Part shown: piece by piece, positions 1-9,288 of the stretch
How the letters are laid out: every line of letters begins with the position of its first letter
Position numbering within the stretch: position 1 is the stretch's first letter
NCBI GenBank assembly: GCA_964423925.1
Contig: CAYRGQ010000008.1
Coordinates: 15,671-79,670 of the forward strand
Length of the DNA stretch: 64,000 bases
Source of the DNA: CAYRGQ01 sp964423925
Lineage (GTDB): Bacteria; Bacteroidota; Bacteroidia; Sphingobacteriales; Sphingobacteriaceae
Direction of reading: 5' to 3'
Made by a program: the position numbers and the translations under genes
The notes under the pieces: model-generated
Told to the model about the DNA's origin: nothing
The model's input: the letters and a program-made list of their open reading frames with translations, nothing else
Database searches by the model: none

Positions 1-18
1 CGGATTAGCAAATACGCG

Positions 19-1113
19 TCAGCGTGCCCCCAGCGTGAAGGTGAACTGATCGTGCGGCTCGTTTCGCCAGGCCAAGTGCCTCGTTGTAGGCGAGATGGCG
101 AAAAAAGGCGAAAACGTCTTTACGCTAACGGTCTTTCCGTCGGGCGAGAATTCCAGAATACGCACCCATCCGTCCCCACCGTTGCCAAACCATCCGCCAC
201 CTAGGGCCTGTGCATTGAACACCATTTGGTGCACCGCCCGTCCACCGGCGTTGATATCTGTCCGGAAGCCGATGTGGCCGAGCGGATCATCTGGCCGTCC
301 GATGTGCCCGGATAGCACGATTTCGATATTTTTAGACGGCTTCACAAGCTTCTCCCACACGGCCGCGCCATAATTGCCGTCGGTGATGGGGTACCCCTCC
401 TTGACGATATGTTCGCTTTCGGAGTTGAGGTAGGAGTGCGTCAGCAAAATGACCGTGTGGTTCGCATATTTCTCCTGGTTAAGGGTTTTCTGGGCCCATG
501 ACAAGACGGTATCCCGAGGCGCGAACTCGAGCACCATAACCAAGAAGTCCTTGCCCTGGGGCGATTTGAATTCGTAGGTTGCATTCGTCAGCGAGGGAAA
601 GCCCTGCGCATCATCCCCTACATCGCGAAGCAAGCGTTGCGACAATGGATTTTTGTCCACGGGGAAATATTGGTTATAGTTTGTACGGCGGTATTCTATG
701 TTTTTGACGCCGTAGTCGTGGTTTCCCGTCGCGACAACGTAGGGCACCTTGCCGTCGAGGCGATTGAATGCACGGGCTACAGCCTCCCATTGTTGCTTAC
801 CGGGTTGGTTGGCTTCGCGGGCCACGGGATTAAGCCAATCGTTGTGCTCGACCAAGTCGCCCGTACACAGGACCATCTGTATGTTGAGCGGGGATACTTG
901 TTCGCTTATCCAACCGGTCATCAACTCCAGAATTCCCTGATTTCGCTCGTATTTGACGTAGGATTGCGGATCAGGTATTAATACCATCGACCATGCCCCT
1001 TCCTCGGCCAATGCCGGAGCGTTGTATGCGTCTTCTTGGGCGCGACTCTGTCCGGCGACCAAACAGCAAATCGCCAGCAGCAAAAAAATCGAAATTCTCC
1101 GTGACACGTTCAT
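19..1113 (-). CDS. Secreted calcineurin-like metallophosphoesterase
   Basis: A 364-residue protein of the calcineurin-like phosphoesterase superfamily, predicted to hydrolyse a phosphate ester outside the cytoplasm; the substrate cannot be read from sequence. Residues 1-25 form a signal peptide (basic start, hydrophobic run, then SRAQE). The dimetal site is recognisable in order: D48 in IPDPQ, GD at 85-86, GNHD at 130-133, H226 in THS, and GH at 269-270. It is divergent from the Mrp operon, and a minus-strand TAnnTTTG box lies about 40 nt before the start codon. Family is confident; the biological role is open. Confidence 0.85.
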   Translation of the reverse strand: MNVSRRISIFLLLAICCLVAGQSRAQEDAYNAPALAEEGAWSMVLIPDPQSYVKYERNQGILELMTGWISEQVSPLNIQMVLCTGDLVEHNDWLNPVAREANQPGKQQWEAVARAFNRLDGKVPYVVATGNHDYGVKNIEYRRTNYNQYFPVDKNPLSQRLLRDVGDDAQGFPSLTNATYEFKSPQGKDFLVMVLEFAPRDTVLSWAQKTLNQEKYANHTVILLTHSYLNSESEHIVKEGYPITDGNYGAAVWEKLVKPSKNIEIVLSGHIGRPDDPLGHIGFRTDINAGGRAVHQMVFNAQALGGGWFGNGGDGWVRILEFSPDGKTVSVKTFSPFFAISPTTRHLAWRNEPHDQFTFTLGAR

Positions 1114-1154
1114 ATAAACAGGTTATTAAAGACAGGTAATTGCATTCAAGCTCA

Positions 1155-1162
1155 CAAAGCTA
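1155..1162 (-). promoter_or_regulatory. Minus-strand -7 promoter box for the metallophosphoesterase
   Basis: Read on the minus strand this is TAGCTTTG, a perfect match to the Bacteroidota -7 consensus TAnnTTTG, 41 nt upstream of the phosphoesterase ATG. No clear -33 TTTG is present at the usual spacing. Confidence 0.45.
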
Positions 1163-1229
1163 GCTTTTTTCTCCATATCGAAAAGCCCCTGCGCGGGTTT
1201 GCCAGCCTTGGTATCCTGCTCTATCCTGC

Positions 1230-1310
1230 AATGCCATGGCTATGGCATATTTTTCCGGGAATGCACAAAAATCATTGCCATTTCCTAGATTTTGCATATT
1301 TTAGTGGCAT
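1230..1310. promoter_or_regulatory. Clustered TGCCAT/ATGGCA half-sites before mrpA
   Basis: Four copies of the hexamer TGCCAT or its complement ATGGCA (the last as TGGCAT) fall within about 80 bp upstream of mrpA. Two of them form the inverted repeat ATGCCAT (1231-1237), 4-nt spacer, ATGGCAT (1242-1248), followed by a short T-run. The other two are at 1276-1281 and 1305-1310. This could be an operator for a regulator of the antiporter operon, or a weak attenuator hairpin. Confidence 0.35.
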
Positions 1311-1337
1311 TTCCACACCCGATTTAAGGTCATGTAG

Positions 1338-3647
1338 ATGCTAATAGCTGTACTTTCTGGTTTTATAATTTCGCTTTTATTAGTGCCGTTTGGACGTTTC
1401 GTCAAAGGCCGGCTTTCCGCTCTCATCTCCCTTCTACCCATCGTACTTTTTGCGTATTTCACAAGTTATATCCCGGCCATCAGTGCAGGAAATAACATTT
1501 CCGTGAGTTATGATTGGGTACCCTCGCTGGGTGTCAACCTGGATTTCCACTTGGATGGACTATCCATGCTCTTCAGTCTACTGATTACAGGCATCGGTGC
1601 GCTGGTCTTTTTGTATGCATCGTCCTACCTCAAGGGCCACCCGTATATCGATCGCTTCTACGGCTATTTGAGTATGTTCATGGCAGCGATGCTGGGCTTA
1701 GTACTATCAGACAACATCCTGCTTCTATTCGTATTTTGGGAGCTGACGAGCATCAGTTCCTTCTTTCTGATCGGATTCAACACCGATAACGCAAGCTCAA
1801 GACGCAGTGCGCTGGTGGCGCTGACGATTACCGGGGGCGGAGGCTTTTTATTGCTAGCCGCGTTGGTAACCATGGCGCGCTACTCAGGAAGCTTCTCCAT
1901 ACAGGACATGATTTCGCAAAGCGAGCTGTTAAAGAACCACGTCCTCTACGGCTGGATGGTAGCCTTTCTTTTTGCCGGCGCGTTTACCAAGTCTGCCCAG
2001 TTTCCCTTTCATTTCTGGCTGCCAGGGGCGATGAAGGCTCCTACCCCGGTATCGGCCTACCTGCACTCCGCCACCATGGTAAAGGCGGGCGTGTATATCT
2101 TGGCGCGCATGTTTCCGGTGCTTGGCGGAACGGATTATTGGACCTATCCGCTGATCATTATCGGCGGACTTACCATGCTGTATGCCGCTTTCCATGCGCT
2201 GTTCCGCACCGACCTAAAAAGCGTGCTAGCCTATTCGACCATTGCCGCACTCGGCATCTTGGTTTTCCTTATCGGCATTGGAACTCCCCAATCGCTCATG
2301 GCGGCCAGCGTCTTTATCCTAGTACACGCCCTATACAAGGCCGCGCTCTTCTTGGTAACTGGCGTCATCGACCACGAAACCGGATCACGCGACGTCACTT
2401 GGCTTTCCGGCCTGCGCAAAGTGATGTTTCCCTTGGCCTTGGCGGGCTTATTCGCCGCACTTTCAAGCGCGGGCTTGCCGTTCACCTTCGGCTTTATCGG
2501 CAAGGACCTGATATACGAATCAACCTTGCACGAGCCGGGCAACTGGGGGATAGGGCTGACCTCAGTGGCCTTGGCAACGAATATCCTACTGCTATACGCG
2601 GGGTTTGTCGCGGGTATCAAGCCGTTTTCCGGGCCTTTGCCCGAACGCCTTTCCGCGGTACGCCTTCCCCACGCGACGATGTGGATGCCACCGCTATTGC
2701 TAGCGGTGCTTGGGTTGGTTTTTGGTTGCTTCCCTTCCTTGGCGGATGGGGCGCTTCTGCTACCCGCCGCGGTATCTATGGCCGGGCAGGAAATCATCTC
2801 GCCACTGAAAATCTGGCACGGTTTCAACATCGTACTCTTATTGAGCGCGGTGACACTGATAGCGGGCACGCTGCTTTATTTCGTGATGAAGCCCTCGCCT
2901 ACACGTATTTTATTCGTCCAGCGCTTTGATCGCCTGGCACCCGAACGGCTATTCAACCAGTTTTCGCGTACCATCCTTCGCCTGTCGAGTCGCTACACGA
3001 ATACGCTCCATAGCGGGTACTTGCGCCTGTATTTGTTGGCTATTATTTCGTTTACGATCGTCTTGCTGGGCTACAAACTGTGGGTGGGTGGGGCTACCTA
3101 CATCGACATCGCTACCTTATCGCCGATCCGGTTTTATGAAGTCGCCGTAGGCGTTACCCTAATCGGAGCGGTCTTTCTGGCAATCTTGACACCGTCGCGG
3201 CTCACTTCGGTAGTTGCGCTTAGTGCCATGGGGCTGAGCATCTGTTTGCTATTTTTATTCTACAGTGCGCCCGACTTGGCGATGACCCAATTCACGATTG
3301 ACACGTTGACGGTGGTGTTGTTCGTGCTGGTCTTGTTCCGCCTGCCACCCTACCTCAACTTTGCGAATCCGAAAGTCAAACTTCGGGATACCGTCGTGGC
3401 CACGGCCTTCGGTCTCATCATCGCGCTGATTGCCATTCAGGTGCTGGCCGTACCGAAAAACAGCGAAATAAGCGACTACTATGGCGACAATGCCTACCTG
3501 CTGGCGAAAGGAAAAAACGTGGTGAACGTGATTTTGGTGGACTTTAGGGGCATGGATACAATGTTCGAAATCGTGGTACTCAGTATCGCCGCCATTGGTG
3601 TTTTCAGCTTGCTCAAACTGCGTTTAAAAGCGACGGAAAAAGAATAG
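1338..3647 (+). CDS. mrpA: Na+/H+ antiporter subunit A (MrpA)
   Basis: The large subunit of a multisubunit Mrp-type cation/proton antiporter in the inner membrane, related to complex I subunit NuoL. It is 769 residues, the usual length, and almost entirely transmembrane helices. The NuoL-like domain carries the proton-path residues expected: E135 in FWELTS, K218 in FTKSAQFPFHFWLP, and K249 in MVKAGVY. The C-terminal third (about 600-769) is the extra MrpA domain related to DUF4040/MbhE, with the acidic PDLAMTQF segment. It is the first gene of a tightly packed mrpABCDEFG operon; the ATG at 1338 fits the family N-terminus. Confidence 0.95.
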   Translation: MLIAVLSGFIISLLLVPFGRFVKGRLSALISLLPIVLFAYFTSYIPAISAGNNISVSYDWVPSLGVNLDFHLDGLSMLFSLLITGIGALVFLYASSYLKGHPYIDRFYGYLSMFMAAMLGLVLSDNILLLFVFWELTSISSFFLIGFNTDNASSRRSALVALTITGGGGFLLLAALVTMARYSGSFSIQDMISQSELLKNHVLYGWMVAFLFAGAFTKSAQFPFHFWLPGAMKAPTPVSAYLHSATMVKAGVYILARMFPVLGGTDYWTYPLIIIGGLTMLYAAFHALFRTDLKSVLAYSTIAALGILVFLIGIGTPQSLMAASVFILVHALYKAALFLVTGVIDHETGSRDVTWLSGLRKVMFPLALAGLFAALSSAGLPFTFGFIGKDLIYESTLHEPGNWGIGLTSVALATNILLLYAGFVAGIKPFSGPLPERLSAVRLPHATMWMPPLLLAVLGLVFGCFPSLADGALLLPAAVSMAGQEIISPLKIWHGFNIVLLLSAVTLIAGTLLYFVMKPSPTRILFVQRFDRLAPERLFNQFSRTILRLSSRYTNTLHSGYLRLYLLAIISFTIVLLGYKLWVGGATYIDIATLSPIRFYEVAVGVTLIGAVFLAILTPSRLTSVVALSAMGLSICLLFLFYSAPDLAMTQFTIDTLTVVLFVLVLFRLPPYLNFANPKVKLRDTVVATAFGLIIALIAIQVLAVPKNSEISDYYGDNAYLLAKGKNVVNVILVDFRGMDTMFEIVVLSIAAIGVFSLLKLRLKATEKE

Positions 3648-3671
3648 TTTTTACTTCGAACTGATGATGAT

Positions 3672-4085
3672 ATGAAGAGTGTGATTTTACAAACAGCCTC
3701 GCGCTATTTGCTACCGATTCTCTTGCTGTTCTCCATATTCGTGTTGCTGCGCGGACACTACCATCCGGGGGGCGGATTCGTGGGTGGGCTGGTGGCCTCT
3801 ATTGCCTTCGTACTCGACAAGTTCACGAACGAGAGCGAGCACACAATGAAGCTGTTACGTCACCATCCGGGCACATTAATCCCCATCGGATTGGGTATTT
3901 CGGCCCTCAGCATGGCCGCGCCAATGCTCATCGGTGATCCTGTTATGACCGGACTTTGGTTCGACCAGCCGGTTCCTATTATCGGCCTCATCGGCTCTTC
4001 GTTGTTTTTTGATTTAGGGGTGTATGTAGTGGTCGTCGGCGTGGTGCTGACCATCCTGCTCACGATTGCCCAGTATAGCGATTAA
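3672..4085 (+). CDS. mrpB: Na+/H+ antiporter subunit B (MrpB)
   Basis: A 137-residue membrane subunit of the Mrp antiporter with the MnhB-type signature RGHYHPGGGFVGGL near residues 28-41 and four predicted membrane helices. It lies 24 nt after mrpA and 4 nt before the chosen mrpC start, so it should be cotranslated within the operon. Length and motif match the family. Confidence 0.94.
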   Translation: MKSVILQTASRYLLPILLLFSIFVLLRGHYHPGGGFVGGLVASIAFVLDKFTNESEHTMKLLRHHPGTLIPIGLGISALSMAAPMLIGDPVMTGLWFDQPVPIIGLIGSSLFFDLGVYVVVVGVVLTILLTIAQYSD

Positions 4086-4089
4086 GTGT

Positions 4090-4446
4090 ATGGAGATTCT
4101 GTTTATCATATTGATCGGTGTGCTGTATGGCTCGGGCGTGTACATGCTCTTGCGGCGCAGCATGGTGAAATTGATCATCGGTATCATGCTGCTAGGCAAT
4201 GGGGCTAACTTGCTGATTTTCCTCTTGGGCCGCATTACTAAGGGTAAACCACCCGTGATTGACCAAGTGTCGCGTGTGTTCACGGATATCTATGCCGATC
4301 CCATACCCCAAGCTTTAATCCTCACGGCGATTGTCATTAGCTTCGGGCTTCAGTCTTTTGCCATTGTTTTGCTAAAACGTGTATATGCACTCGTCAATTC
4401 GGATGATTTGGACGACTTGAACACCCCGGAAGAAGAAGATTTATGA
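4090..4446 (+). CDS. mrpC: Na+/H+ antiporter subunit C (MrpC)
   Basis: The NuoK-like subunit of the Mrp complex, 118 residues, with three hydrophobic helices and the NuoK-type patch LLGNGANLLIF, followed by TDPIPQALILTAIVI-like sequence (here YADPIPQALILTAIVI). An in-frame ATG at 4066 lies inside mrpB; I chose the ATG at 4090 because MEILFIIL begins the first membrane helix as in the family. Its stop overlaps the mrpD start in an ATGA arrangement, which points to translational coupling. Confidence 0.94.
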   Translation: MEILFIILIGVLYGSGVYMLLRRSMVKLIIGIMLLGNGANLLIFLLGRITKGKPPVIDQVSRVFTDIYADPIPQALILTAIVISFGLQSFAIVLLKRVYALVNSDDLDDLNTPEEEDL

Positions 4447-5951
4447 CGGAGAATTTTATCATGATGCCCATACTGGGGCAATTGTTCACAGCTATCCTTT
4501 TACTCTTTTTCTGGCGCAAACCGATTTCTCAGCGCGTGGTAAGCATCGGGGGAAGCATCGTTGTGCTTCTGCTTTCCGCCGGGCTGTTTGCGCAGGTATG
4601 GCGCGAAGGCATTCAGACCATCAATACCGCGAGCTGGCCGGCACCCTTCGGAATCGTGTTCGTAGCGGACGTGTTTTCGAGCATGATGGTGCTGCTGACG
4701 GGATTTGCCGGGCTGGCCGTATCGATGTTTTCCGCCGCTGGCATTACCCGGGCGCGTATCATGTACGGCTATTTCCCCATCCTGCACTTTCTGCTGTTGG
4801 GTCTTAACGGCGCCTTTCTCACCGGCGATATATTTAACCTGTACGTCTTTTTTGAGGTTATCATCATCTCTTCTTTTGTGCTGATGACCCTGGGCGGCCG
4901 GCGCGCACAAATTGAAGGAGCCGTCAAGTACATGGCCATGAACATCCTGGCGTCAATGCTGTTTTTGACGGGGATCGCCATCCTGTACGGGATTACGGGC
5001 ACGCTGAATCTGGCCGACCTATCGCTCAAGGTTGCCGCAACAGAGAATCGTAATTTGCTAGACATCGCGGCGGTATTCCTGATCGTGGGTTTCGGCATCA
5101 AATCCGCGGTCTTCCCGCTCTACTTTTGGTTGCCGTCTTCCTACCATACCCCACCCTCTGCCGTAGCCGCAATATTTGGTGGATTGCTTACCAAAGTAGG
5201 CGTCTATGCACTGTTCCGTATATTCACATTGGTATTCATCCCCGACGACTTCATTAAAACCGTGTTCATCGGCATCGGCGTGATGACCATCCTCACCGGA
5301 TGTTTTGGTTTGTTGATCAAGCGAAACGTACGTCGACTATTTTCCTACATGATTGTATGTCACATCGGCTTTATGATTGGCGGGTTGGGCGTCTTCACCG
5401 AGGTCGTGCTGGTAGGTGCATTGTTTTATTTGTTCCATGACGTCATCGTCAAGACCAACTTGTTTCTGGTAGCCGGCTTAATCCGCGACCTGCGGGGCAC
5501 CATGAACATGGATAAGCTCGGCGGACTGTACACCGAATACCCCAAGCTATCCCTACTCATCGCGGTGGTGCTATTTTCCCTCGCAGGCATTCCACCCCTG
5601 TCGGGTTTCTGGCCTAAGGTGTATTTGATCGAAGGAAGTTTGATAGAGAATAACTACGTCTACATCGCCGCACTTCTGCTCGGCAGCTTTGTGACGCTTT
5701 ATGTTATTGCCAAGCTGTGGATTGACGTATTCTGGAAGAACCCTCCAGAGCCCGAAATAATTGACGATACGTTTAAGGATTCGCCTCAAGGCCGCAAGAA
5801 TTTACTGGTTATCCCAGTCGTGATGCTGGCGTGCATTTCGCTCTACATCGGATTAGGGGCGGAAAACATTGTCCGCATCAGCCAGCATATTGCAGCGGAG
5901 ATGTTAGACACAAGCCCCTATTTGGAGGCTGTTTTGGGGAGAAGCAATTAA
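4443..5951 (+). CDS. mrpD: Na+/H+ antiporter subunit D (MrpD)
   Basis: The second large NuoM/NuoN-like subunit of the Mrp antiporter, 502 residues with about 14 membrane helices. The conserved charged residues of the proton channel are visible: E138 in VFFEVIII and K220 in GIKSAVFPLYFWLP. Starts by a 4-nt ATGA overlap with mrpC. MrpA and MrpD together are thought to form the ion-translocating core. Confidence 0.95.
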   Translation: MTENFIMMPILGQLFTAILLLFFWRKPISQRVVSIGGSIVVLLLSAGLFAQVWREGIQTINTASWPAPFGIVFVADVFSSMMVLLTGFAGLAVSMFSAAGITRARIMYGYFPILHFLLLGLNGAFLTGDIFNLYVFFEVIIISSFVLMTLGGRRAQIEGAVKYMAMNILASMLFLTGIAILYGITGTLNLADLSLKVAATENRNLLDIAAVFLIVGFGIKSAVFPLYFWLPSSYHTPPSAVAAIFGGLLTKVGVYALFRIFTLVFIPDDFIKTVFIGIGVMTILTGCFGLLIKRNVRRLFSYMIVCHIGFMIGGLGVFTEVVLVGALFYLFHDVIVKTNLFLVAGLIRDLRGTMNMDKLGGLYTEYPKLSLLIAVVLFSLAGIPPLSGFWPKVYLIEGSLIENNYVYIAALLLGSFVTLYVIAKLWIDVFWKNPPEPEIIDDTFKDSPQGRKNLLVIPVVMLACISLYIGLGAENIVRISQHIAAEMLDTSPYLEAVLGRSN

Positions 5952-5966
5952 GGAAAGGGAGGCAAC

Positions 5967-6443
5967 ATGGTAAAGAATTTTCTAATGAATCTCCTGCTAT
6001 CCTTTACATGGGTGGCGCTGACTGGGGATCTGTTTTTCGCCAACTTCTATCTGGGCTTCGTCTTGGGTTTCTTCATCCTATGGTTGATGAACCGTGACGA
6101 AGAAGACAAGCGCTATTTCAACCGCGTGCCCAAGGTGATAGGCTTCGTATTCTATTTTCTTTGGGAAATGCTTAAGGCAAACCTGCAGGTTGCCTATGAC
6201 GTGGTTACTCCCAACTACTTCATGAAACCGGGTATTGTCAAATATCGGATGAACGTACATACTGATGTCGAAATAAACATGCTGGCCACGATGATTTCGT
6301 TGACGCCCGGAACACTGGTTATTGACGTGAGCAAGGACAAACGGGTCATCTATATCCACGTAATGTACCTGCGCGACAGGGACCGGTTTATCCGGCAAAT
6401 AGAAAACAGTTTAGAAAAACGGTTAACAGACGTATTGAGATGA
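5967..6443 (+). CDS. mrpE: Na+/H+ antiporter subunit E (MrpE)
   Basis: A 158-residue MnhE-type subunit: two N-terminal membrane helices, then a cytoplasmic domain with the family features KPGIVKY, the TMISLTPGTLVIDVS stretch and a late IHVMYL. It follows mrpD by 15 nt and overlaps mrpF by 4 nt (ATGA). Confidence 0.93.
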   Translation: MVKNFLMNLLLSFTWVALTGDLFFANFYLGFVLGFFILWLMNRDEEDKRYFNRVPKVIGFVFYFLWEMLKANLQVAYDVVTPNYFMKPGIVKYRMNVHTDVEINMLATMISLTPGTLVIDVSKDKRVIYIHVMYLRDRDRFIRQIENSLEKRLTDVLR

Positions 6444-6715
6444 CACTGAGCCAATATATAGATTTTGTGATTTTGCCGATTTTGCTGGTGTCGCTTGTAC
6501 TGGTCTTCATCCGGCTATACAAGGGGCCCCAGGTGGTAGACCGCGTCATCGCACTCGACTTGCTGATCACGATTGGTATCGGAATCATTACGGTATATTC
6601 CATCAGCACAAAACAGTTTACCTTTTTGGACGTAGCGCTCATATTGGCGCTCATCGCATTTTTGGGAACGATTGCCTTCTCGTATTATTTAGAAAGGAAA
6701 GAAAAAGATGATTAA
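6440..6715 (+). CDS. mrpF: Na+/H+ antiporter subunit F (MrpF)
   Basis: A 91-residue, three-helix subunit of the Mrp antiporter, with the MnhF signature RLYKGPQVVDRVIALDLL at residues 26-43. Overlaps mrpE by 4 nt and mrpG by 8 nt, as expected for a coupled operon. Confidence 0.94.
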   Translation: MTLSQYIDFVILPILLVSLVLVFIRLYKGPQVVDRVIALDLLITIGIGIITVYSISTKQFTFLDVALILALIAFLGTIAFSYYLERKEKDD

Positions 6716-7133
6716 CATTCTCGTAGCTGTCCTCTGCACGATCGGAGCGATATTCATACTGATTGCATCCATTGGCATCGTCCGGATGCCCGACTTCTAC
6801 TTACGTCTTTCGGTCACGGTCAAGGCCGCCACGCTGGGCAATGGACTGATGCTCACCTGTTGCGCCATTGTGTTTCCCCAGGTGTCCGTGACCACCAAGG
6901 CGCTGGCCATCGTGTTCTTCTTGATCTTAACCGCGCCTGTAGCCGCGCATTTGATCGCACGATCAGCCTATCTCATCGGCACTCCGCAATGGAAAGGCAC
7001 CGTGTTGGACGAAATTGATGGAATGTATGACGAAGACACCCACGTACTGCACAGTGACCGCCCCGAGTCAGATACTCCGGCAAACGCGGACGTCCCCACG
7101 ACGGATACACCGCCTGCGCCACCCGAACGTTGA
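6708..7133 (+). CDS. mrpG: Na+/H+ antiporter subunit G (MrpG)
   Basis: The last subunit of the antiporter, 141 residues. Three membrane helices include the MnhG hallmark GIVRMPDFYLRLS and a run ending LTAPVAAHLIARSAY. After about residue 105 comes a soluble acidic and proline/threonine-rich tail (NADVPTTDTPPAPPER), longer than the minimal family member and probably disordered. The gene ends 9 nt from the convergent metG stop. Confidence 0.92.
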   Translation: MINILVAVLCTIGAIFILIASIGIVRMPDFYLRLSVTVKAATLGNGLMLTCCAIVFPQVSVTTKALAIVFFLILTAPVAAHLIARSAYLIGTPQWKGTVLDEIDGMYDEDTHVLHSDRPESDTPANADVPTTDTPPAPPER

Positions 7134-7142
7134 TAAACAGAC

Positions 7143-9212
7143 CTATCGTACGACGCTACCTGGCCCAAAGGGCGTTTGGGGGGCCACGAAGTCCAACCGA
7201 CCGTTAGCGTCCTCGCCCATGAGGATCATCCCCTGTGATTGGATTCCGCGGATCTCCCGGGGTTCCAAGTTGATGAGGATAGACACTTGCCGGCCAACGA
7301 TATCCGCCGGGTCGAAATATTCGGCGATGCCTGATACCACCGTGCGCTGGTCAATACCGGTATCAATTTTCAACTTCAACAGCTTCTTAGTCTTGGCGAC
7401 CTTCTCTGCTTCCATGATGACGCCGGTGCGGATGTCGAGTTTCACGAAATCTTCGAAGGATACCGCTTCCTTAGCAGGCGCTACGGACGTGGACGAAGCC
7501 GCTGTCGCGGTCTTCGCGCGTTGTAGCTTTTCTAGCTGCTGGGCAACTTGCTCGTCCGTAATTTTCTCGAAAAGCAACTGCGCCTCGCCCAGCTGGTGCC
7601 CTACCGCGATTAAATCATCGCGTCCCGCAGATTCCCAATCGCTCACGTCCAACCGGAGCATCTGAGCGAGCTTCTTGGCGGTATTCGGCAGAAAGGGCTG
7701 AGCCATCAAAGCAATGTTACCCGCAATTTGAAGGCAGACGTTGAGCACTGTTTTCACCCGCTCTTCATCCGTTTTGATTAACTTCCACGGCTCAGCATCG
7801 GCCAAATACTTATTGCCCAAACGGGCGACGTTCATAAACTGCGCCAAGGCCTCACGAAAACGATACTGCTCGATGGAACCGGCAATATGCTTTGGGTAGC
7901 GCGCGAGCTCCGAAAAAATGAACTTATCCGTATCAGTCAGGTTAGTCGCGGGCATTACCTTGCCGTCGAAGTACTTGTGCGATAACACCATCACCCGATT
8001 GATAAAGTTACCGAAGATGGCGACCAGCTCGTTATTGACCCGTGCCTGGAAATCCTTCCACGTGAACTCGCTATCCGAAGTTTCAGGCAAAATCGAAGTC
8101 AGTACATAGCGCAGTTCGTCCTGCTTGCCCGGAAATTCTTCCAAGTATTCGTGCAGCCACACCGCGTGGTTTCGGGAGGTGGACAGCTTATCGCCTTCAA
8201 GGTTCAAAAACTCGTTGGCGGGAATGTTTTCGGGAAGTATATACTCGCCATGGGCATGCAGGATGGCCGGGAATATGATACAATGAAACACGATATTGTC
8301 CTTGCCAATAAAGTGAATGAGACAGGCGTCGTCAGCGGAATCCGCTTGCTTTTTCCAGTATTTTTCCCAGTCATTGCCCGTGTCGAGCGCCCATTGCTTG
8401 GTGGCTGAGATGTAGCCTATCGGCGCATCCAACCATACGTAAAGCTTCTTGCCTTCGGCTTCGTCCAAGGGCACATCCACCCCCCAATCCAAGTCGCGTG
8501 TCATCGATCGTGGTTGCAGTCCGGATTTAAGCCAAGACCGGCATTGGCCGAACACGTTGGATTTTAGCGTATCTTTTTTTCCTTCGATCAGCCATTCTTC
8601 CAGCCACGGCTGGTACTTGTCCAATGGCAGGTACCAATGCTTGGTTTCTCGGAGTACGGGTGCCTTGCCACTCAACGTCGAGATGGGGTTAATCAGGTCG
8701 GTCGGGCTCAGCGAGGTTCCGCATTTCTCGCACTGGTCACCATAAGCGCCCTCGCTTTTGCAGCTGGGGCAGGTACCGACGATGTACCGGTCAGCCAGAA
8801 ATTGCTGGTACTCCTCGTCGTAATATTGCTCGGAAAACTTCTCGATAAACTCGCCTTTCTCGTACAGGTTGAGAAAAAAGTCTTGCGATAATTCGTGGTG
8901 TATCGATTCAGAAGTACGGTGGTATATGTCGAATGAAATACCGAACTCCTCAAAGCTGGACTTGATACGGGCGTGGTACTGGTCAATGATTTCGCGGGGG
9001 GTCGTTCCCTCGGTTTTTGCCTTAATAGTGATCGCGGCCCCGTGTTCATCCGACCCGCATACGTAAACAACATCTTTTTTGTTCAACCGCAAGTAACGCA
9101 CAAACGTGTCCGCAGGAATGTAGGCACCGGCGAGGTGACCAATGTGCAGGGGACCGTTAGCATAAGGGAGTGCGGAAGTGATCGTATATCGTCTAAAAGC
9201 TTTTGTATCCAA
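7143..9212 (-). CDS. metG: Methionyl-tRNA synthetase
   Basis: Charges tRNA-Met with methionine in the cytoplasm. At 689 residues it is the long dimeric form: class I catalytic core, anticodon-binding helical domain, and a C-terminal EMAP II-like tRNA-binding domain (from about residue 590, with FVKLDIRTG). The HIGH motif is HIGH at 23-26 and the KMSKS equivalent is KLSTS at 342-346. A zinc knuckle is formed by C148, C151, C161 and C164. The start appears to be TTG at 9212: an in-frame TGA lies shortly upstream, there is no in-frame ATG between, and the N-terminus from this codon matches the family. Confidence 0.95.
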   Translation of the reverse strand: MDTKAFRRYTITSALPYANGPLHIGHLAGAYIPADTFVRYLRLNKKDVVYVCGSDEHGAAITIKAKTEGTTPREIIDQYHARIKSSFEEFGISFDIYHRTSESIHHELSQDFFLNLYEKGEFIEKFSEQYYDEEYQQFLADRYIVGTCPSCKSEGAYGDQCEKCGTSLSPTDLINPISTLSGKAPVLRETKHWYLPLDKYQPWLEEWLIEGKKDTLKSNVFGQCRSWLKSGLQPRSMTRDLDWGVDVPLDEAEGKKLYVWLDAPIGYISATKQWALDTGNDWEKYWKKQADSADDACLIHFIGKDNIVFHCIIFPAILHAHGEYILPENIPANEFLNLEGDKLSTSRNHAVWLHEYLEEFPGKQDELRYVLTSILPETSDSEFTWKDFQARVNNELVAIFGNFINRVMVLSHKYFDGKVMPATNLTDTDKFIFSELARYPKHIAGSIEQYRFREALAQFMNVARLGNKYLADAEPWKLIKTDEERVKTVLNVCLQIAGNIALMAQPFLPNTAKKLAQMLRLDVSDWESAGRDDLIAVGHQLGEAQLLFEKITDEQVAQQLEKLQRAKTATAASSTSVAPAKEAVSFEDFVKLDIRTGVIMEAEKVAKTKKLLKLKIDTGIDQRTVVSGIAEYFDPADIVGRQVSILINLEPREIRGIQSQGMILMGEDANGRLDFVAPQTPFGPGSVVR

Positions 9213-9240
9213 AATCGTGGTGGTATGTATTCGAATTCAT

Positions 9241-9261
9241 TGGCGGAAAATGTTCCCGCCA
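9241..9261 (-). promoter_or_regulatory. Hairpin in the metG 5' untranslated leader
   Basis: TGGCGG (9241-9246) is complementary to CCGCCA (9256-9261), giving a short GC-rich hairpin in the transcribed leader between the predicted metG promoter and its TTG start. It may tune translation; no known riboswitch is recognised. Confidence 0.3.
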
Positions 9262-9274
9262 TTTGCATTTTTGC

Positions 9275-9282
9275 CAAAGATA
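9275..9282 (-). promoter_or_regulatory. Minus-strand -7 box for metG
   Basis: On the minus strand this reads TATCTTTG, a perfect TAnnTTTG box, 63 nt upstream of the metG start. No good -33 element at standard spacing. Confidence 0.45.
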
Positions 9283-9288
9283 AACCAA

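Noticed and set aside
2138..2929. Open frame of 263 codons on the plus strand inside mrpA
   Set aside because: It is out of frame with a fully conserved mrpA, arginine- and histidine-rich, and has no recognisable domain; typical shadow frame in GC-rich codons.
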